In this document: piece by piece, positions 1-11,352 of the stretch
Layout: every line of letters begins with the position of its first letter
How positions within the stretch are numbered: position 1 is the stretch's first letter
Source: Bretschneidera sinensis
Lineage: Eukaryota > Streptophyta > Magnoliopsida > Brassicales > Akaniaceae
DNA: 64,000 nt
Direction: 5' to 3'
Assembly (NCBI GenBank): GCA_023935145.1
Contig: CM043697.1
Coordinates: 48,527,001 to 48,591,000 of the forward strand
Made by a program: the position numbers and the translations under genes
Notes under the pieces: model-generated
What the model saw: only the letters and a program-made list of their open reading frames with translations
What the model was told of the DNA's origin: nothing
Databases searched by the model: none

Positions 1-2
1 AT

Positions 3-1150
3 CCTGATGAGGCCATAGAGTACCTCAATGAGCTTACTGAAAAAGCTCACACTTGGACTGGACCTAGTGCTACTGAAAGCACAAATAGGTCATGACTTAT
101 AGGGCACCCAAATGATGGTGGAATTTACCATCTTAGAGAAGAGGATAACCTTAAGGCTAAGGTCGAGATGCTCACTAGGGAACTAGAGATGTTAAAGACT
201 AAGAGCTTAAAGCCAACATAAGTAGCTAATCATGCAGCGTCCTTTGAACCATGTTTTGTGTATGGCGGGGTAGATCATCTCGCCCAAGAATGTCTCACAT
301 TCGTGGAGATGAGAGGGATGCATGAGGAACAATGTAATGCCTTAGGTATGTACAAGAAGCCTCTTTCACTTTTCTCTGATACCTATAATCCGGAGTGGCG
401 GAATCACCCTAATCTTAGTTGGAAATATGAAAACCAGCCACCTACACAACCCCCTAGATCATATCTTGCACCATATCATGCACCTGCACCTTCTAGGAGT
501 CCTTTAGAAGAAACTTTACATGCGTTTATTGAGACACAAGATAAGACTAATCAAAGGCTTAAATCTTTAATTACGCAGGCTGTTGAAGAAAATAAAGAGA
601 TAAAGAGCCAAGTGTCCAAGTTGATGAGCTACTTGAGTGTGACTGAGCTAGGTAAATTCCCTTCTCAAGCTCAGTCCACACCCCATGGTCAACACCTAAC
701 ACAGCAAAATATAAAGGAGGTGAGAGCCATTGAGACGCTAAGTGGTAAGTTACTATACATCCCAACAACGAAAAAATCAGAGGATGTAGACGAAACCCAC
801 CAAGCATACATAATTGACTCATTCATGGAAAAGGTCCAGCACCTTAATCCATTATAGTCCACCCTCACCCATGGCTTCACAAGAACATATATCAAGCCAG
901 AATTTGTGGATGTTACTGATGACATCCTTGAGGCCTCTCCAAAGCATACAAGCACCGAATTTGGCAATGAAGCAGTGACTGGTGTATTCAACCTATGTTT
1001 GTCTAGGAGGGAACAAGAGTGTTTGGCTAAAGACGTAAAACTTAGCGCTCATGGGAGGCACCCCACAGCATATCTTTTTACTTTTATTGTTTTCATATTT
1101 CTTTTTTTTATTATTTGTATTTTTTTCTGTTTTCCAGTATTAACTTAGTA
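3..1150 (+). pseudogene. gag remnant of B1 (zinc-knuckle half plus C-terminal tail)
   Basis: C-terminal half of a Ty3/gypsy gag nucleocapsid protein, which packages element RNA in virus-like particles. The reading frame opens at base 3 with a segment matching residues 221 onward of the B7 gag. It is broken by TGA near 92, TAA near 220 and TAG at 855-857. The zinc knuckle is damaged: the second Cys of CX2CX4HX4C is Tyr (CFVYGG...H...C). A helical, charged segment (about 520-650) could be a coiled coil. Beyond 857 the same frame continues into a tail shared with B7 and D1 (THGFTR, DVTDDI, PKHTSTEFG, then CLAKDVKL). No protease follows. Dead as a gene. Confidence 0.85.
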
Positions 1151-1165
1151 TTTCTTTTTCAGGGA
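1019..1165 (+). promoter_or_regulatory. Conserved GGGAGGC motif plus splice-acceptor-like site (B1)
   Basis: Motif with core GGGAGGCACCCCACAG at about 1054-1069, preceded by an AAACTTAGCGCT-like stretch. A T-rich run follows and ends in TTTTTCAG/GGAC with AG at 1161-1162. The distance from motif end to acceptor is about 94 nt. The same pair occurs in D1, A1, A2 and B7. A role as 3' splice site for a subgenomic RNA is inference. Confidence 0.6.
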
Positions 1166-2680
1166 CAAATATACGGAGCAGTTCAAATGGTGGAGCACAA
1201 TTTTCAGCTTCTATACACCTTTGGCTACAAAGGGAGTTTCCTTTACTCTTTCTTTTACATTGAGGTCAATGCAATTTTTAAGTCAGGGGTGGAGGAAATG
1301 CATCTCTTTGTTTCCATATTCTTTATTTCCATATGTTTTTTTTTTCTTTTTTCATTGAACTGCTTGGTGTCATTTTCCCTTCTTGTTTGTTTTTAGCATG
1401 CTTTGTGTTAGCCTTAGAGATAATTCACATGTCAATGATATGAACTTAATTGAGATAGCATACAGCATTTAGAAGAAGTTAAATTTTGTTTCTGTTTGAG
1501 AATAATTTAAGTGTCAATCTTGATTTGGTTTGAGACTCTAGTTTGTAGTAAGATTGTATGATTAGTCTAAACATTTAGAGAAGTTTTATGTGTGATTGCT
1601 TTATGAATGCTTTTGCGGTCTCGACAAGCTCTAGAACTTACTTGATAACCACTTGAGGTGAATTCCTAGAATGCACATTACTTAGGATATGATATAGGCC
1701 ATTTTTGGACCGTTTGAGCCTTTCGAACTTACCATTGCTATATTTATCACTAGTCACCTATTTGAGCCTTTTTCTTGAAAACAAATTTGAGCCTTGTTTC
1801 TTTCAATAGCCATTTACTCACCTTTATGAGCCTAAAATATTTTATCCTTACCTTCCTTTTAAAAGAACTTAGTCATACACATTTGTTGAGAAGGACTCAA
1901 GAGGAGTAAGGATGGAAATATGAGAAAATATCACTACCATAACCCAAGTACATTAAAGGAGATAAGTTGGGCGTTATGGAAAAGAAAAAGAAAAACGAAA
2001 AAAGGAGGTGAATGATCTTATGGCAAAATACAAAAGAAAAAAAAAAGAAGTGAATTATGGCAAAGAAAGAAGAAAAGAAAGGAAAAGTGGTGATTTGAGA
2101 AAAATGGTCGAGCAATAGTTGAAAAAGTTGGGTGATGAAGTAAGGTTATCTAGTGCATAAAAGTGGTTGTGTTTAAAGCTAAGAGATTGAGTTATTTTAC
2201 TTGTAAATCCTTCCCATTCTTTCTTAACATTTACCTTAGCCTAACTTTACAAGCTTATTAAAGACCTATTGATCCAATATAGTGTGATTTTTCTACAATA
2301 GTGGAGAGTGATTTGAAAAGTGAGCCTATGGAGCTTGTTTTTGTGATTAATGTCACGCAATTTATTATATTTTAGAGGTCAAGACTTGTATTCATGAATG
2401 GTGTGCATAAAATCATCCGGGTGTTCGGATTAATGGATTGTGATGCGATGGATGTTAAGAGTCGATAACAATTTTAAGATTGATGTTTAGATTACTTTTG
2501 GACTTGGGTGAAATTTAATGATTCTATGTGCCGTGTGTTATATGTGATTTTTGAGACAAAAGTGAATTACTCTTGGTTTAACACTAACCATGCTTTACTT
2601 TGTTTTGATTCCCACCATAGAATTTATCTCTTGTTTTCACTTGAATTGCTACGGACTAGCAATAAGCTAGTTGGTGGATA
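1166..2680 (+). other. Non-coding 3' region of B1
   Basis: No convincing gene. It aligns by eye with the 3' regions of B7 and B5 in opposite orientation. It contains a purine-rich sense tract (about 1950-2110, with GAAAAAGAAAAACG-like runs) that includes a degraded second polypurine-like copy near 1966 (AAGTTGGGCGTTAT). It ends in the polypurine-tract-like AGTTGGTGGATA next to the LTR. Short ORFs here are T- or A-rich and not protein-like. Confidence 0.7.
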
Positions 2681-4068
2681 TGATGAGAGTCATAAAATGC
2701 ATCTTTACAGTACTTAATTGTTAGCATTTTAGGGTTGATCTAGGTTTGAATTGCACTTTTATACCTTAACAACTATAAAGTATCATTCTTGGATCATTGA
2801 GCTATTTTGATGCATTTTCAGGTACTTTAAGTTCAAAAGAGATGGAAAAGCTATCATTTCTTGAAGTACAATGACTTGATGAACACCGGAGTGAAGGCTC
2901 ACAAGCACTTGGAAAGGAGTTTCACTAAATTGCTAGAATTGCTCGTACAGATCAATCATCTTGGCAAATTAAACTATATTGATACAAGAAGAACTAAGAG
3001 ATGAGCCATATATTCTTAGAAAGATCCGGAAGTCTATTTTCTGGAGAATTTTACGGCTCATAAAAATGATTTTTCTAGAGAAAGTTATGGCAGTTTTAGT
3101 AGACAAAGGTCAGGCCTCCAGAACAGCACCAGCCAGCACCGCGGTGCCCAGACCCTCCACATCTTGAACCACTAGCCAGCACCGCAGTGCCCATAAAGGA
3201 GCACCGCAGTGCGCACGCGTTTTTCTTCTCCGAGCTTTGACCTAATTAGGATTTTAATGACTTTTTAAACCCTAAAACACCCTTGGACCTTGTGTATTAT
3301 AAATAGACCACTTAGGGTTTGATATTATTATAATTCAAAACATCTTTTGAGAGGCCAGAGGCCGGAGAAAACATCATGAAGGCTGCCACACTCTCCCCTA
3401 TGGCCAACTAATCTCCAAGCAAGGCAAAGGGATGAATCCCTAGGTGTAGTTGTTCTTATTTTCTAGTGTTGATTTATTGTAGTTTGGATTATTATCATTA
3501 AACATTGTTATGATTTACTTTTTAATCTAATTAGAAGATTTCCCCTTAATCTAGTGATTGTATCTTTCTCCTCCATATAAGTTTAGTTATGCTCTTCTTA
3601 TGTGATGTTGTTGAGGTGTGATTGAGTTCGGTAGATTTCTCTTATACATTTGTCCATTACTGCAGTATTGTCATTATGATATATTTTTGTTTCTTGATAA
3701 TCTATAAGTTAGGTCATGTGTGCTTGAAAGCAAAGAGCGTTTCATAACAATTACATTAGGGTTCATATATGTGCTTTAATTGAATATTTGCCAATTGCTT
3801 GTTTGGGATGTGAAACTTGCAATCAAGATGAAAACAACTTAATCAAGATTAGACTAAGGCAACGAACCTAGGGAGGATTCCCGGACCCTCGTTGTTCTCT
3901 AGTATATTTACACAATTATTTCACACTACTTCAAACTCAGATTTTCTTGTTTAACTTTTATCTTTCGTTTTAACGTTTGCACTTTCTCCTGTAGTTAGTT
4001 TGTCTCCCTATGGAATCGACACCCCAAAGCTGTGCTGTAACTACCGTGTTATGTTTTGGGCGTAATCA
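2681..4068 (+). repeat. 3' LTR of B1 (family B)
   Basis: Starts TGATGAGAGTCATAAAATGC and ends GGGCGTAATCA; 1388 bp. It contains the U3 block shared with families A and B (about 2931-3115), a cluster of GCACCGCGGTGC-type words (3118-3225, including a perfect 12-bp palindrome at 3136-3147), and a TATA box at 3298-3305. The conserved LTR end with GGAATCGACACCCCAAAGC lies just before the terminus. Confidence 0.9.
3267..3320 (+). promoter_or_regulatory. B1 LTR core promoter: TATA box between inverted telo-boxes
   Basis: AAACCCTAA (3267-3275), TATAAATA (3298-3305) and TTAGGGTTT (3312-3320). The two 9-mers are exact reverse complements flanking the TATA box. AAACCCTA is the known plant telo-box; its function here is inferred. 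Confidence 0.6.
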
Positions 4069-4660
4069 AGGTTCATGTGACAGTTGCGCTTTATGTTCTT
4101 CTTATTCTAGGTTTTCTTAACCCGGTGATTGCATGCTTCTTCTCTATATAAGTCTAGTCATGCTCTTCTTATGTTAAGTTGTTTGGATGTGATTGAGTCC
4201 GGTAGATTTATCTTTTAGGTTTGTCCATTACTGCAATATTATCATTGAGATATATTGTTGCTTCTTGATAAATCTATAGGATAGGTCATGTGTGCTTGAA
4301 TCGAAATCAAAGAGTACTTCATAACAATTACATTAAGGTTTACATGTGCTTTAATTGAATATACACCGATTGCTTATTTGGGATGTGAAACTTGCAATCA
4401 AGATAAAAATAACTGAATTGAGATTAGAATAAGGCAATGAACTTAGAGAGGATTCTCAGAACCTTGTTGTTTCCTTATTATATTCTTCATTACAAATACA
4501 CAATTTCCTCATAATACTTTACTCTCAAAACTCAGATTTACTTATTTGGATTTTATCGTTTCGTATTAAAGTTTACACTTTTCCTTATAGTTAACTTGTC
4601 TGTGGAATCGACACCCCAAAGCTGTGCTACAACTACTGTATTACTTTTTGGGTGTAATCA
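4069..4660 (+). repeat. B2: 3' part of a family B LTR, split by B1
   Basis: Matches the distal half of the neighbouring B1 LTR (CGGTGATTGCATGC, GGAATCGACACCCC) and ends GGGTGTAATCA. Its left part is missing because B1 inserted here; the rest should lie left of the window. The likely right TSD is CCAAT (4661-4665). Whether it is a solo LTR or the 3' LTR of a longer element cannot be decided. Confidence 0.75.
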
Positions 4661-4907
4661 CCAATCCACAAGCAATAATCAAAGGTATGAACGATATTGA
4701 ATAAGAAATAATCTGGAAAATTTCATAAAACTAAATCCTCCAAAATATCCAAAATAATCAAGGCAGCTAAGCCAAACACCCAACAACATGTTCAGTCGCT
4801 CATGTTTAAATCCCAATCACAGAATTCAAATACTAGAGTTACAAGCATATTGAAGGACAAAAGGAGCAAAGATAGAATTTCTTCCCGAATTACAAGATGC
4901 ACACATT
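4661..4907 (-). other. 3' non-coding region of D1
   Basis: AT-rich sequence without an open frame, downstream (minus strand) of the D1 tail. It is cut by the B2 LTR at 4660. I see no polypurine tract or LTR of D1 here, so the D1 3' end is beyond the window. Confidence 0.5.
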
Positions 4908-5061
4908 GTCCTTAAAAAGAAAAACTAACATAATACAAGAAAACAAGAAGTACTAAAACTTAAATAAATAATAATAAATATGAAAAATAATAAAAATAAA
5001 AAGAATAAGCTGTGGGGTGCCTCCCATGAGCGCTAAGTTTAACGTCTTCAGCCAGACACTC
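4908..5061 (-). promoter_or_regulatory. Conserved GGGAGGC motif with degraded acceptor (D1)
   Basis: On the minus strand the motif (core GGGAGGCACCCCACAG, about 5010-5025) directly follows the end of the coding tail. About 98 nt on, TTTCTTTTTAAG/GACA replaces the usual TTTTTCAG/GGAC, so the acceptor is mutated but recognisable at 4911-4913. Confidence 0.5.
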
Positions 5062-7012
5062 ATATTCCCTCATAGAAAAGCATAAGTTGAATGCATTAGC
5101 AACTGCTTCAATGCCAAATTTGGTGCTTAGATGCTTTGGAGGGCCCTCTAGGTGGTGCACAGCCTCAAAGATGTCATCGGTAACATCTTCATATGCAGGC
5201 TCAACATTCGATCTTGTTAACCCATGGGTGAGGGTGGCTTCCAATAGAACAATGAGATAGACCTGAAAAGCTTGCTCAACAATACCTTGCATCATGCATT
5301 CATTAGAATATTCCATATTATCTTGGGGCATTTTTAATGTATCAAATATTTTAAATTCAACCTTCTCACCATTTACCTTCATACCTATAATACCTTTTTT
5401 CATGCAAATTTTTGTATCAACAGTTCTCATAAAGGGTCTTCCTAAGATGATAGGCAGGGGTAGTGGCATAAAAGATTCTTCCATATCTAATACAATAAAA
5501 TCAGTAGGTAAAATAAATGAACCTACCTTTACCAAGATATCCTCAAGAATACCTCTTGGTTTTTTAATGCTTCTGTCTGCCAGTTGCAAGGTGATAGAGG
5601 TTGGTTGAAGCTCCCCCAAACATAGTGTCTTGAATATAGTGTATGGCAACAAGTTGACACCAGCCCCTAGATCCAATAGTGCATGCTCAAAAATTTAGTT
5701 ACCTATCCTGCAAGGAATGGTAAAACTACTCGGATCTTTTAGCTTGGGTGGTAGTTTACTTAACAATACCGCACTCACCTATTCGATTAAAGCAACTGTT
5801 TCATGCTCTTGAAACTTATTTTTATTAGTGCAACTATCTTTTAAAAATTTAGCATATATAGAAATTTGTTTAATTGCATCTAATAAAGGAATATTAATTT
5901 CTACTTTTCTCAAAGTTTCAAAGATATCATGCATTTTAATTTCTTTTGTTGGCTTTACTAACCTTTGGGGGAAGGGTGGTGCATTCCACTTCTCCATTTC
6001 ACTTACCTTTGATGTGGATGTTGTAATTGAAGATGCTTGTGTAGGCTCATCAGCTCCTATGATCTTACGATTTATGAGAGTTGTCACGGCATTTAGTTGT
6101 TGATGTCCTCTTGGATTAGGTAGTGCTTGGGCGGGAAGTTCACCATGCTTTCTTTCACTTAACTTCTTAGCTAACTGCTCCATTTGTACCTCGAGTCTTT
6201 GAATGGCTGGCTCATTCTTTGCAGTGGTTTCCCTTTACTCAGTCCAAAATTGTCTTATTTCTACTATGAATTGTTCTTGTGAGGTCATCAACTGCCTTAC
6301 AAGACTCTCTAGGTCACTTTGCTTTGATTCTGGAATTGATTGGGCTGCCGGTTGGGAATTCCTTTGCTGCTCTTGAAAGTTCACAGCATTTGGATTATTG
6401 CTCCATGAGAGGTTGGGGTGGTTTCGCCCTCCTTGATTGTAGGTATTTGCATATGCACTATTTGGTCCCACATAGTTCGCTTGCTCGGGATCTGTAGATG
6501 AATATAAATGGCAAGTCTCAGTAGTGTGATCAAATTGAGAACATAAAGCAAATACCTGGAGTTGTGTAGGTTGTGGTCGAGGTGAGATGTTCTGAGCAGT
6601 CATGGCTTTTATAAGCATATCTAGCTTCCTCTCTATAGTAACCATCTGATTTGAAGATCCACCATTTAGGTTCACCTCATACATGCCCTTTTTTACACCT
6701 TGTCTACCGCTGGATGAGAATTCTTGTGTGTGCTCGTTTAAGGTCTCAAAAAGCTCCATGGCATCTTCACTACTTTTTTCCATCAGCACATCTCCATAAC
6801 TTGAATCAGCTATACCTTTATTCATGTCATTTAAACCTTCATAAAAGGCTAGTACCAGCTCATCTTGAGGTAGATTGTGATGTGGGCATTTGAGTAGCAG
6901 CTCGTTGAAGTGTCCCTATGCTCCAAAGAAAAGGTCTTCATCCCTCTGTTGGGAAGATTGAATCTCCTTCCCCATTTGTCTTGTTCTTTAAGCTGGGAAA
7001 AACTTCCTTAGG
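4960..7012 (-). pseudogene. D1 gag C-terminus, aspartic protease and orphan tail
   Basis: Minus-strand coding remnant that starts where A1 interrupts gag (CKFLRKFFPA). It holds the capsid end, a degenerate zinc knuckle (C-SQFD-H-TTET-C) near 6530, a linker (5779-6183) and a retroviral-type aspartic protease (4960-5676, 238 codons). The protease shows the active-site DLGAGVNLL and ILGRPF. Athila-type proteases commonly carry DLG where others carry DTG or DSG. The protease frame runs straight into the tail also seen in B1 and B7 (LTHGLTR, DVTDDIFEA, PPKHLSTKFG, ECLAEDVKLSAHGRHPTAY). Several stops (near 5695, 5778, 6234) break the frame. RT, RNase H and integrase are absent. Confidence 0.8.
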
Positions 7013-7017
7013 AACTT

Positions 7018-8294
7018 TGTTGTGAGTTTTAAATTACTCGCAAGCGCACGAGTCGTTTGCAGTATAGCGTTGTGCAAGTGCGAGGTCGAATCCACAGGGA
7101 ATTGCGTTGTGAAAATATAATTTTTATTCTAAATTAACTCTATCTTAACTTAGTTTCGAATTTTGAATGATAATTTGCAAAATAAATTAAAACTAAATTT
7201 AATTGATTTAAAATCTAATAATAAAAAGCACTAAGGTTTCCGAATCCACCCCACCGAAGTTAAGCACACATGTTCTAAAAATATAGCCTATCAAAACATT
7301 CAATGAATCCAACTATAAGACAAAAAACAAAGAATATCCCAACTAAACCAAAAGCACCCGATGTATCCGCTCTTAACAAATCACAAAGGGAATCCAATTT
7401 AATCGAAAAGCATTCAATGTATCCATCAGATGAAACACAAAGAAAATCCAACAGACAATTTAAACTCAATCAATTATAAGATTAACTCAAATAATTGACA
7501 GAACATTTATACTAAAAATTGTCAGATTTGTACAAGCAAATCTGAACTACTACGCCAAACAACGGCGGGGCTTCATCTTCAACCTTAGCTGAAGAGTCTA
7601 GCCACTCATAACTATAAAACAAGTGCTAAACATTTAAACTAAAACAACTGAATATAAAGAAATAAATAAACAACTTTACATGGGAGAAATTCCACTCGCT
7701 GACGGGCGGCGCTTCCCCTCGTGGTAGCAATGCCTTCGGGATCCACCAGAATGCTAGCGGACGTCCACCGGTAAACACCAAAGTGGCTCAGGAATTGTAC
7801 ACTGAATGATGAAGTGGAGTGGGTCTTATATAGGCAAATACCACAAGTGGAATGTGTTTCCAATCCGATGTGGGATGTGGGATATAGAAATGTGTTTCCA
7901 ACCAATGTGGGATATTGGATTTAAGTCTTCACATGCCCTTCAAAACTTCTTTTCATGCTGAAATCCCGCACAGCCCGCACAGCCTGACTTTTGTCTACTA
8001 AAACGGCCATAACTTTCTGTAGAAAAATCATTTTTACGAGCCGTAAAATTCTCTAGAAAATAGACTTCTGGATCTTTCTAAGCATATATGGCTCATATCC
8101 TGGTTCTTCTTGAATCAATACAGTTTAATTTTCAAAGATGATTGATCTGTTCGGGCAATTCTGGCAATTTTAGTGAAACTCCTTTCCCAGTGCTTGTAAA
8201 CCTGAAAAACAACGAAAACAACTCAAAGTAACGAATTCCTAAGCTAACAAATGTAAATTAGAGGGCAAAAATATGCAATATTTGGCACTCATCA
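7018..8294 (-). repeat. 3' LTR of A1 (family A)
   Basis: On the plus strand TGTTGTGAGTTTTAAATTAC...GGCACTCATCA, 1277 bp, the same length as the partner at 11353-12629. It includes the USE-TATA promoter and the U3 block shared with families B and A (about 7965-8190). It lacks the GC word array found in the A2 LTRs. Confidence 0.93.
7825..7876 (-). promoter_or_regulatory. snRNA-type promoter in A1 3' LTR: USE, 33 bp, TATA
   Basis: Minus strand: ATCCCACATCG at 7876-7866 matches the plant snRNA upstream sequence element RTCCCACATCG exactly. TATATAAG at 7832-7825 follows after exactly 33 bp. A further near-USE copy lies upstream (about 7904-7914). In plants this spacing is typical of Pol II snRNA genes; Pol III genes are about 10 bp shorter. 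Confidence 0.65.
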
Positions 8295-9410
8295 AATACC
8301 CCCAAACTTACAATTTGCTAGTCCCTTAGCAAAACAAAATAAAAGACTCAATGAAAAACAAAGAACATAAAGATAAAGTCATCACTCATGGTATCCAAAA
8401 ATTTAAGAAGCACACATCACCATGATATTCATTCATAAGCAAGCTTAAAAAGGTAAACCCATCTTCGCAATGAATAGAAATGTTAAAATCTAATTACTTA
8501 CAAAAGGCAGGATAAGGCATCACAAGCTTGAATCAGTGTAAGGTGAATTAGCATACAAAAATGAAGCTTCCAAGTAACTCTAATGTGTAAGGTCTCCATG
8601 TCTCAAGATACACCGAATTTCACATCAAAAATGAACGACAAAGGCATAGTATTTTTTTTTTTAATAAGGCACGGCTATGTTTAGTTCCCTTAAGCTTTCT
8701 AATTGACCCATGTAGCGAGTGTTAAGTCAATGACTCCCAAACCAGGTGGTTTTAGGGCATTAGGTGTAAAGACACCCCTAAGGACTTACTAACTCGAGTA
8801 AAAAAGGCTACGAAATTAAACCGACCTTAATATTACCAAGCAAAATTCCACCTTTTGACGTGAACACTCATTGCTTACTGAGGCAAGAGGTCCAGTTACT
8901 CAGCGAAAAGTTTATTGATAATTTTTTTTTTTTTTTTTTATATTTTCCTATGCCCAAGAGTTCATCCAACAAGTCATCCAGTTTCAGTTAAGATAAGGAA
9001 AAATACACATTAAAATCACATGTCATACCTCACATAATTTGTGCTAATATGCTCGTGTTAGATTAGATCAAACATGTGAATTCTCAAAATGCCTAAAGTA
9101 AGTAACTAAATTTTAAAAATTTATCACCAGATCATGTGTTCAAAATGTTAAGCTCACCAATGACATCACATCACAGAAAATGTTTAGATCAACTAAAATT
9201 TCACGATAACATGAGCATGCATTTATCTCTATGACGACAAGACAACAAATTAGGACAAAGTGTGTGATGTGTCTCCCATACCCCCAAACTTAAATTACAC
9301 ATTGACCCCAATGTGTGACTAATATGGAAAGAGCTGACCTGAGATATGGAGAACTATCTGGACTGGTATGGCTCATAGCATACCCCCAAACTTGAATTGA
9401 AGTACGCTTT
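8295..9410 (-). other. A1 3' non-coding region with three polypurine-tract-like copies
   Basis: Next to the LTR, 8295-8309 is the complement of AAGTTTGGGGGTATT, the likely polypurine tract priming plus-strand DNA. The same sequence recurs at 9277-9291 and 9379-9393 (CATACCCCCAAACTT on the plus strand). The rest is AT-rich with T-runs near 8650 and 8920-8940. One copy of a unit (GTGAACACTCA...GTTACTCAG) lies near 8860-8910; A2 has this unit twice. No protein gene. Confidence 0.6.
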
Positions 9411-9556
9411 GTCCCTGAAAAATAAAAACTGGAAAACAAAAAATACTGGAAACAAACATTAATCATAAATATGCGAAATAATAAATAAACAAAAGAAAAG
9501 ATAAGCTGTGGGGTGCCTCCCATGAGCACTAAGTTTAACATCTTCAGCCAGACCCA
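9411..9556 (-). promoter_or_regulatory. Conserved GGGAGGC motif plus splice-acceptor-like site (A1)
   Basis: Minus strand: motif at about 9556-9505 (GGGAGGCACCCCACAG core), then about 88 nt later TATTTTTCAG/GGAC with CAG at 9417-9415. It directly follows the truncated RT remnant, so it survived a deletion that removed most of pol. Confidence 0.6.
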
Positions 9557-9559
9557 ACA

Positions 9560-9913
9560 TTAGTAAACAGGCCCAACTAAGCTCTCCACCATCTGATCAA
9601 TAAATGGGAATGGAAAATGATCAGACCTAGTGGTAGCATTCAATTTACGGTAGTCTAGACACTTTCTCCATCTTGACTGCACTCGAGTTGGAACCAACTC
9701 GTTGTCTTTATTTACTACCGTAAATTCAGCACGTTTGGGCACGACTTTAATCAGGCTCACCCCCTTGGTATCAGAGATGGGATAAATGATCCCTGCCTCT
9801 AACAGCTTAATATCTTTTGCCCTCACAACCTCTTGCATAGCAGGGTTGAGCCTCCTTTGTGGCTCCCTTGATGGCTTGGCATTCTCCGTTAACTGTATCG
9901 TGTGTATTTCCAA
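9560..9913 (-). pseudogene. RT N-terminal remnant of A1
   Basis: About 117 codons matching the start of A2 reverse transcriptase: SREPQRRLNPAMQEVV, AGIIYPISDTKGVS, then LDYRKLNATTRSDHFPFPF and FIDQMVESL. It stops just before the palm region. The catalytic FMDD, RNase H and integrase are absent, and the sequence passes straight into the 3' conserved motif. It is in frame with the upstream 432-codon ORF apart from a stop near 9945 (W to stop in AIGWT). It cannot make an active enzyme. Confidence 0.85.
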
Positions 9914-9946
9914 TGAGGGGTCGATTCCCTTGACATCCTCAATAGT

Positions 9947-11245
9947 CTAGCCTATAGCTTCCTTATGCTCTCTTAAGACGTCCAATAATTTCTCCTCTGG
10001 AGCATCACCCAAATCTAAAGCTATGATTATAGGCAAAGAATCTGCTGGTCCTGGGAACTTATACTCAAGATTATCCAGTAAAGGTTTAAGTTCATTCTTG
10101 TGAGGTTCAGGTGCTACCGTCTCCTCCTTCTCATTGCTTTCTCTAGGATCGAACTCCAAAATGACATTTACTTCATCGAGTAACTTATCTAAGCCCAAGT
10201 CCTCTCCAAAGTGAGCAAAGCATGCCTCCAAGGGATCCTCAATACGGGATTCATCCATAGTCTCCTCTGTCCTACTACTCTCCCGAGGAGCAGACTCCAC
10301 GATAGTATTTGCTTGCTCAAGTAACTTATCTAAATCCAAATCATCTTCAAACTGAGCAAAGCATGCCTCCATAATGTCCTCAGACTTCCTTTCTTTCTTG
10401 GGCACTTGTAGTCTCTCAGGGTAAGGCGCTTTAGGTAAAAACGACCTAGAGAGATCCTTAATAATACGAGTGGCTGTAGATGGCTCAGCATCTCTCTTCT
10501 CATTGTTGCTACTCTCTTGCCCTTGGTGCATAGCAGGGCTCTCTTCCACTTGATTGTCCACTTGTTCCTGCCAATGCATTAGAGTTGAAGAATTTCCCAC
10601 TGCAAACTGTTCCTTTGGGTTAGGCTTAGATTGACTGGGGAACTCTCCTTCCTCGCCTTCACCCACGTAACTTGCAATCTGATCAATTTGACTCTCTAGT
10701 GTGGCAATCGCTTGGGTGTTTTCTATTGTTGCACTCATCACTTCACTCATAGATTGGCTAGTCGCTTTCATGAAATCATTGAGAGCGTCCTCCAATGACT
10801 GTGAAACCAACACTGGCGCTTGAATGGGAGCTTGGTGAGCGGGTGATGGTGCTGGATAAGCTGAGTGACCATAATTTGGAATTGGTGGAGGAAATTCGGG
10901 AGTGTATTGATTGTGAGCATGGTAAGGGGCTCCTCCCTGATTCATTGGTTGGTTCTGCTCCCATGAAAAATTAGAGTGGTCCCACCACCCTGGATTGTAT
11001 GTTTCGGAGCAAGATCCATTTGATTGCCAACAACAGTCATTGAAAGCATTCATTTGTTCCATAGGATACTCGGCACAAGCCGGCATTGATGGGCAATTCT
11101 GTGCTAGATGCATGGGACTAGCACAGATGGAACAGCTTTCAACATTGAAAGTGTTGGCAGCATTGAGGGACGGGCTGGTCATTTTAATGAAATCCTTGAG
11201 GGCGTCCTCTAAAGACTGTGAAACCGGCGCTGGATTCATCCACAT
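9947..11245 (-). pseudogene. Rearranged gag/linker ORF of A1, 432 codons
   Basis: Open frame of 432 codons from ATG at 11245. Residues 37-50 form an intact CX2CX4HX4C zinc knuckle (CSICASPMHLAQNC). A Pro/Asn/Gln-rich stretch follows, then an acidic C-terminal part that in A2 lies between protease and RT. The capsid domain is missing, and the N-terminus (PAPVSQSLEDALKDF) duplicates a segment found again near residue 146. Protease is missing too: KSEDIM joins directly to EACFAQFEDDLDLDKLL. That acidic unit of about 45 residues occurs twice in tandem here and once in A2. The length of the open frame suggests recent origin; a function is not shown. Confidence 0.8.
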
Positions 11246-11329
11246 TTTTTTTTTTTTTAATAAAAAGATAACTAACTAGTAGAAAAATAAAATCATTTTA
11301 GACCAAAAATTTTCACAAACCAAACAACT

Positions 11330-11346
11330 CCCCTGCAACGGTGCCA
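11330..11346 (-). promoter_or_regulatory. Primer binding site of A1 (tRNA-Asp type)
   Basis: CCCCTGCAACGGTGCCA on the plus strand, one or two mismatches from the 3' end of plant tRNA-Asp (CCCCGGCAACGGCG plus CCA). It lies 6 bp inside the 5' LTR. Confidence 0.85.
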
Positions 11347-11352
11347 AAAACT

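Larger units (their letters stand above)
1..4068 (+). mobile_element. B1: gag-only Athila-like LTR element, 5' end outside window
   Basis: A plus-strand LTR retrotransposon whose 5' LTR and gag start lie left of the window. In order it shows a broken gag (3-1150), a long non-coding 3' region, a G-rich polypurine-like tract at about 2667-2680, and a 3' LTR (2681-4068). No protease, RT, RNase H or integrase is present between gag and the LTR, so it is non-autonomous. It closely matches B7 (54227-61267, opposite strand) in gag, 3' region and general LTR type. It is inserted in another family B LTR (B2). The right TSD should be AGGTT at 4069-4073; the left copy is off the window. Confidence 0.85.

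Noticed and set aside
1115..1396. 93-codon hydrophobic plus-strand ORF in B1
   Set aside because: The match in B7 (57206-57457) keeps some wording, but the frame is interrupted and the sequence is pyrimidine-rich; better read as non-coding downstream of the acceptor-like site.
5294..5608. Plus-strand 104-codon ORF
   Set aside because: Antisense shadow of the D1 protease; the same holds for 5828-6103, 21021-21206, 22480-22671, 23041-23706, 42059-42307 and 44548-44994.
7018..8294. Possible snRNA gene because of the USE-TATA pair
   Set aside because: The promoter sits in paired LTRs, and no U-snRNA body or Sm-type site is recognisable downstream.
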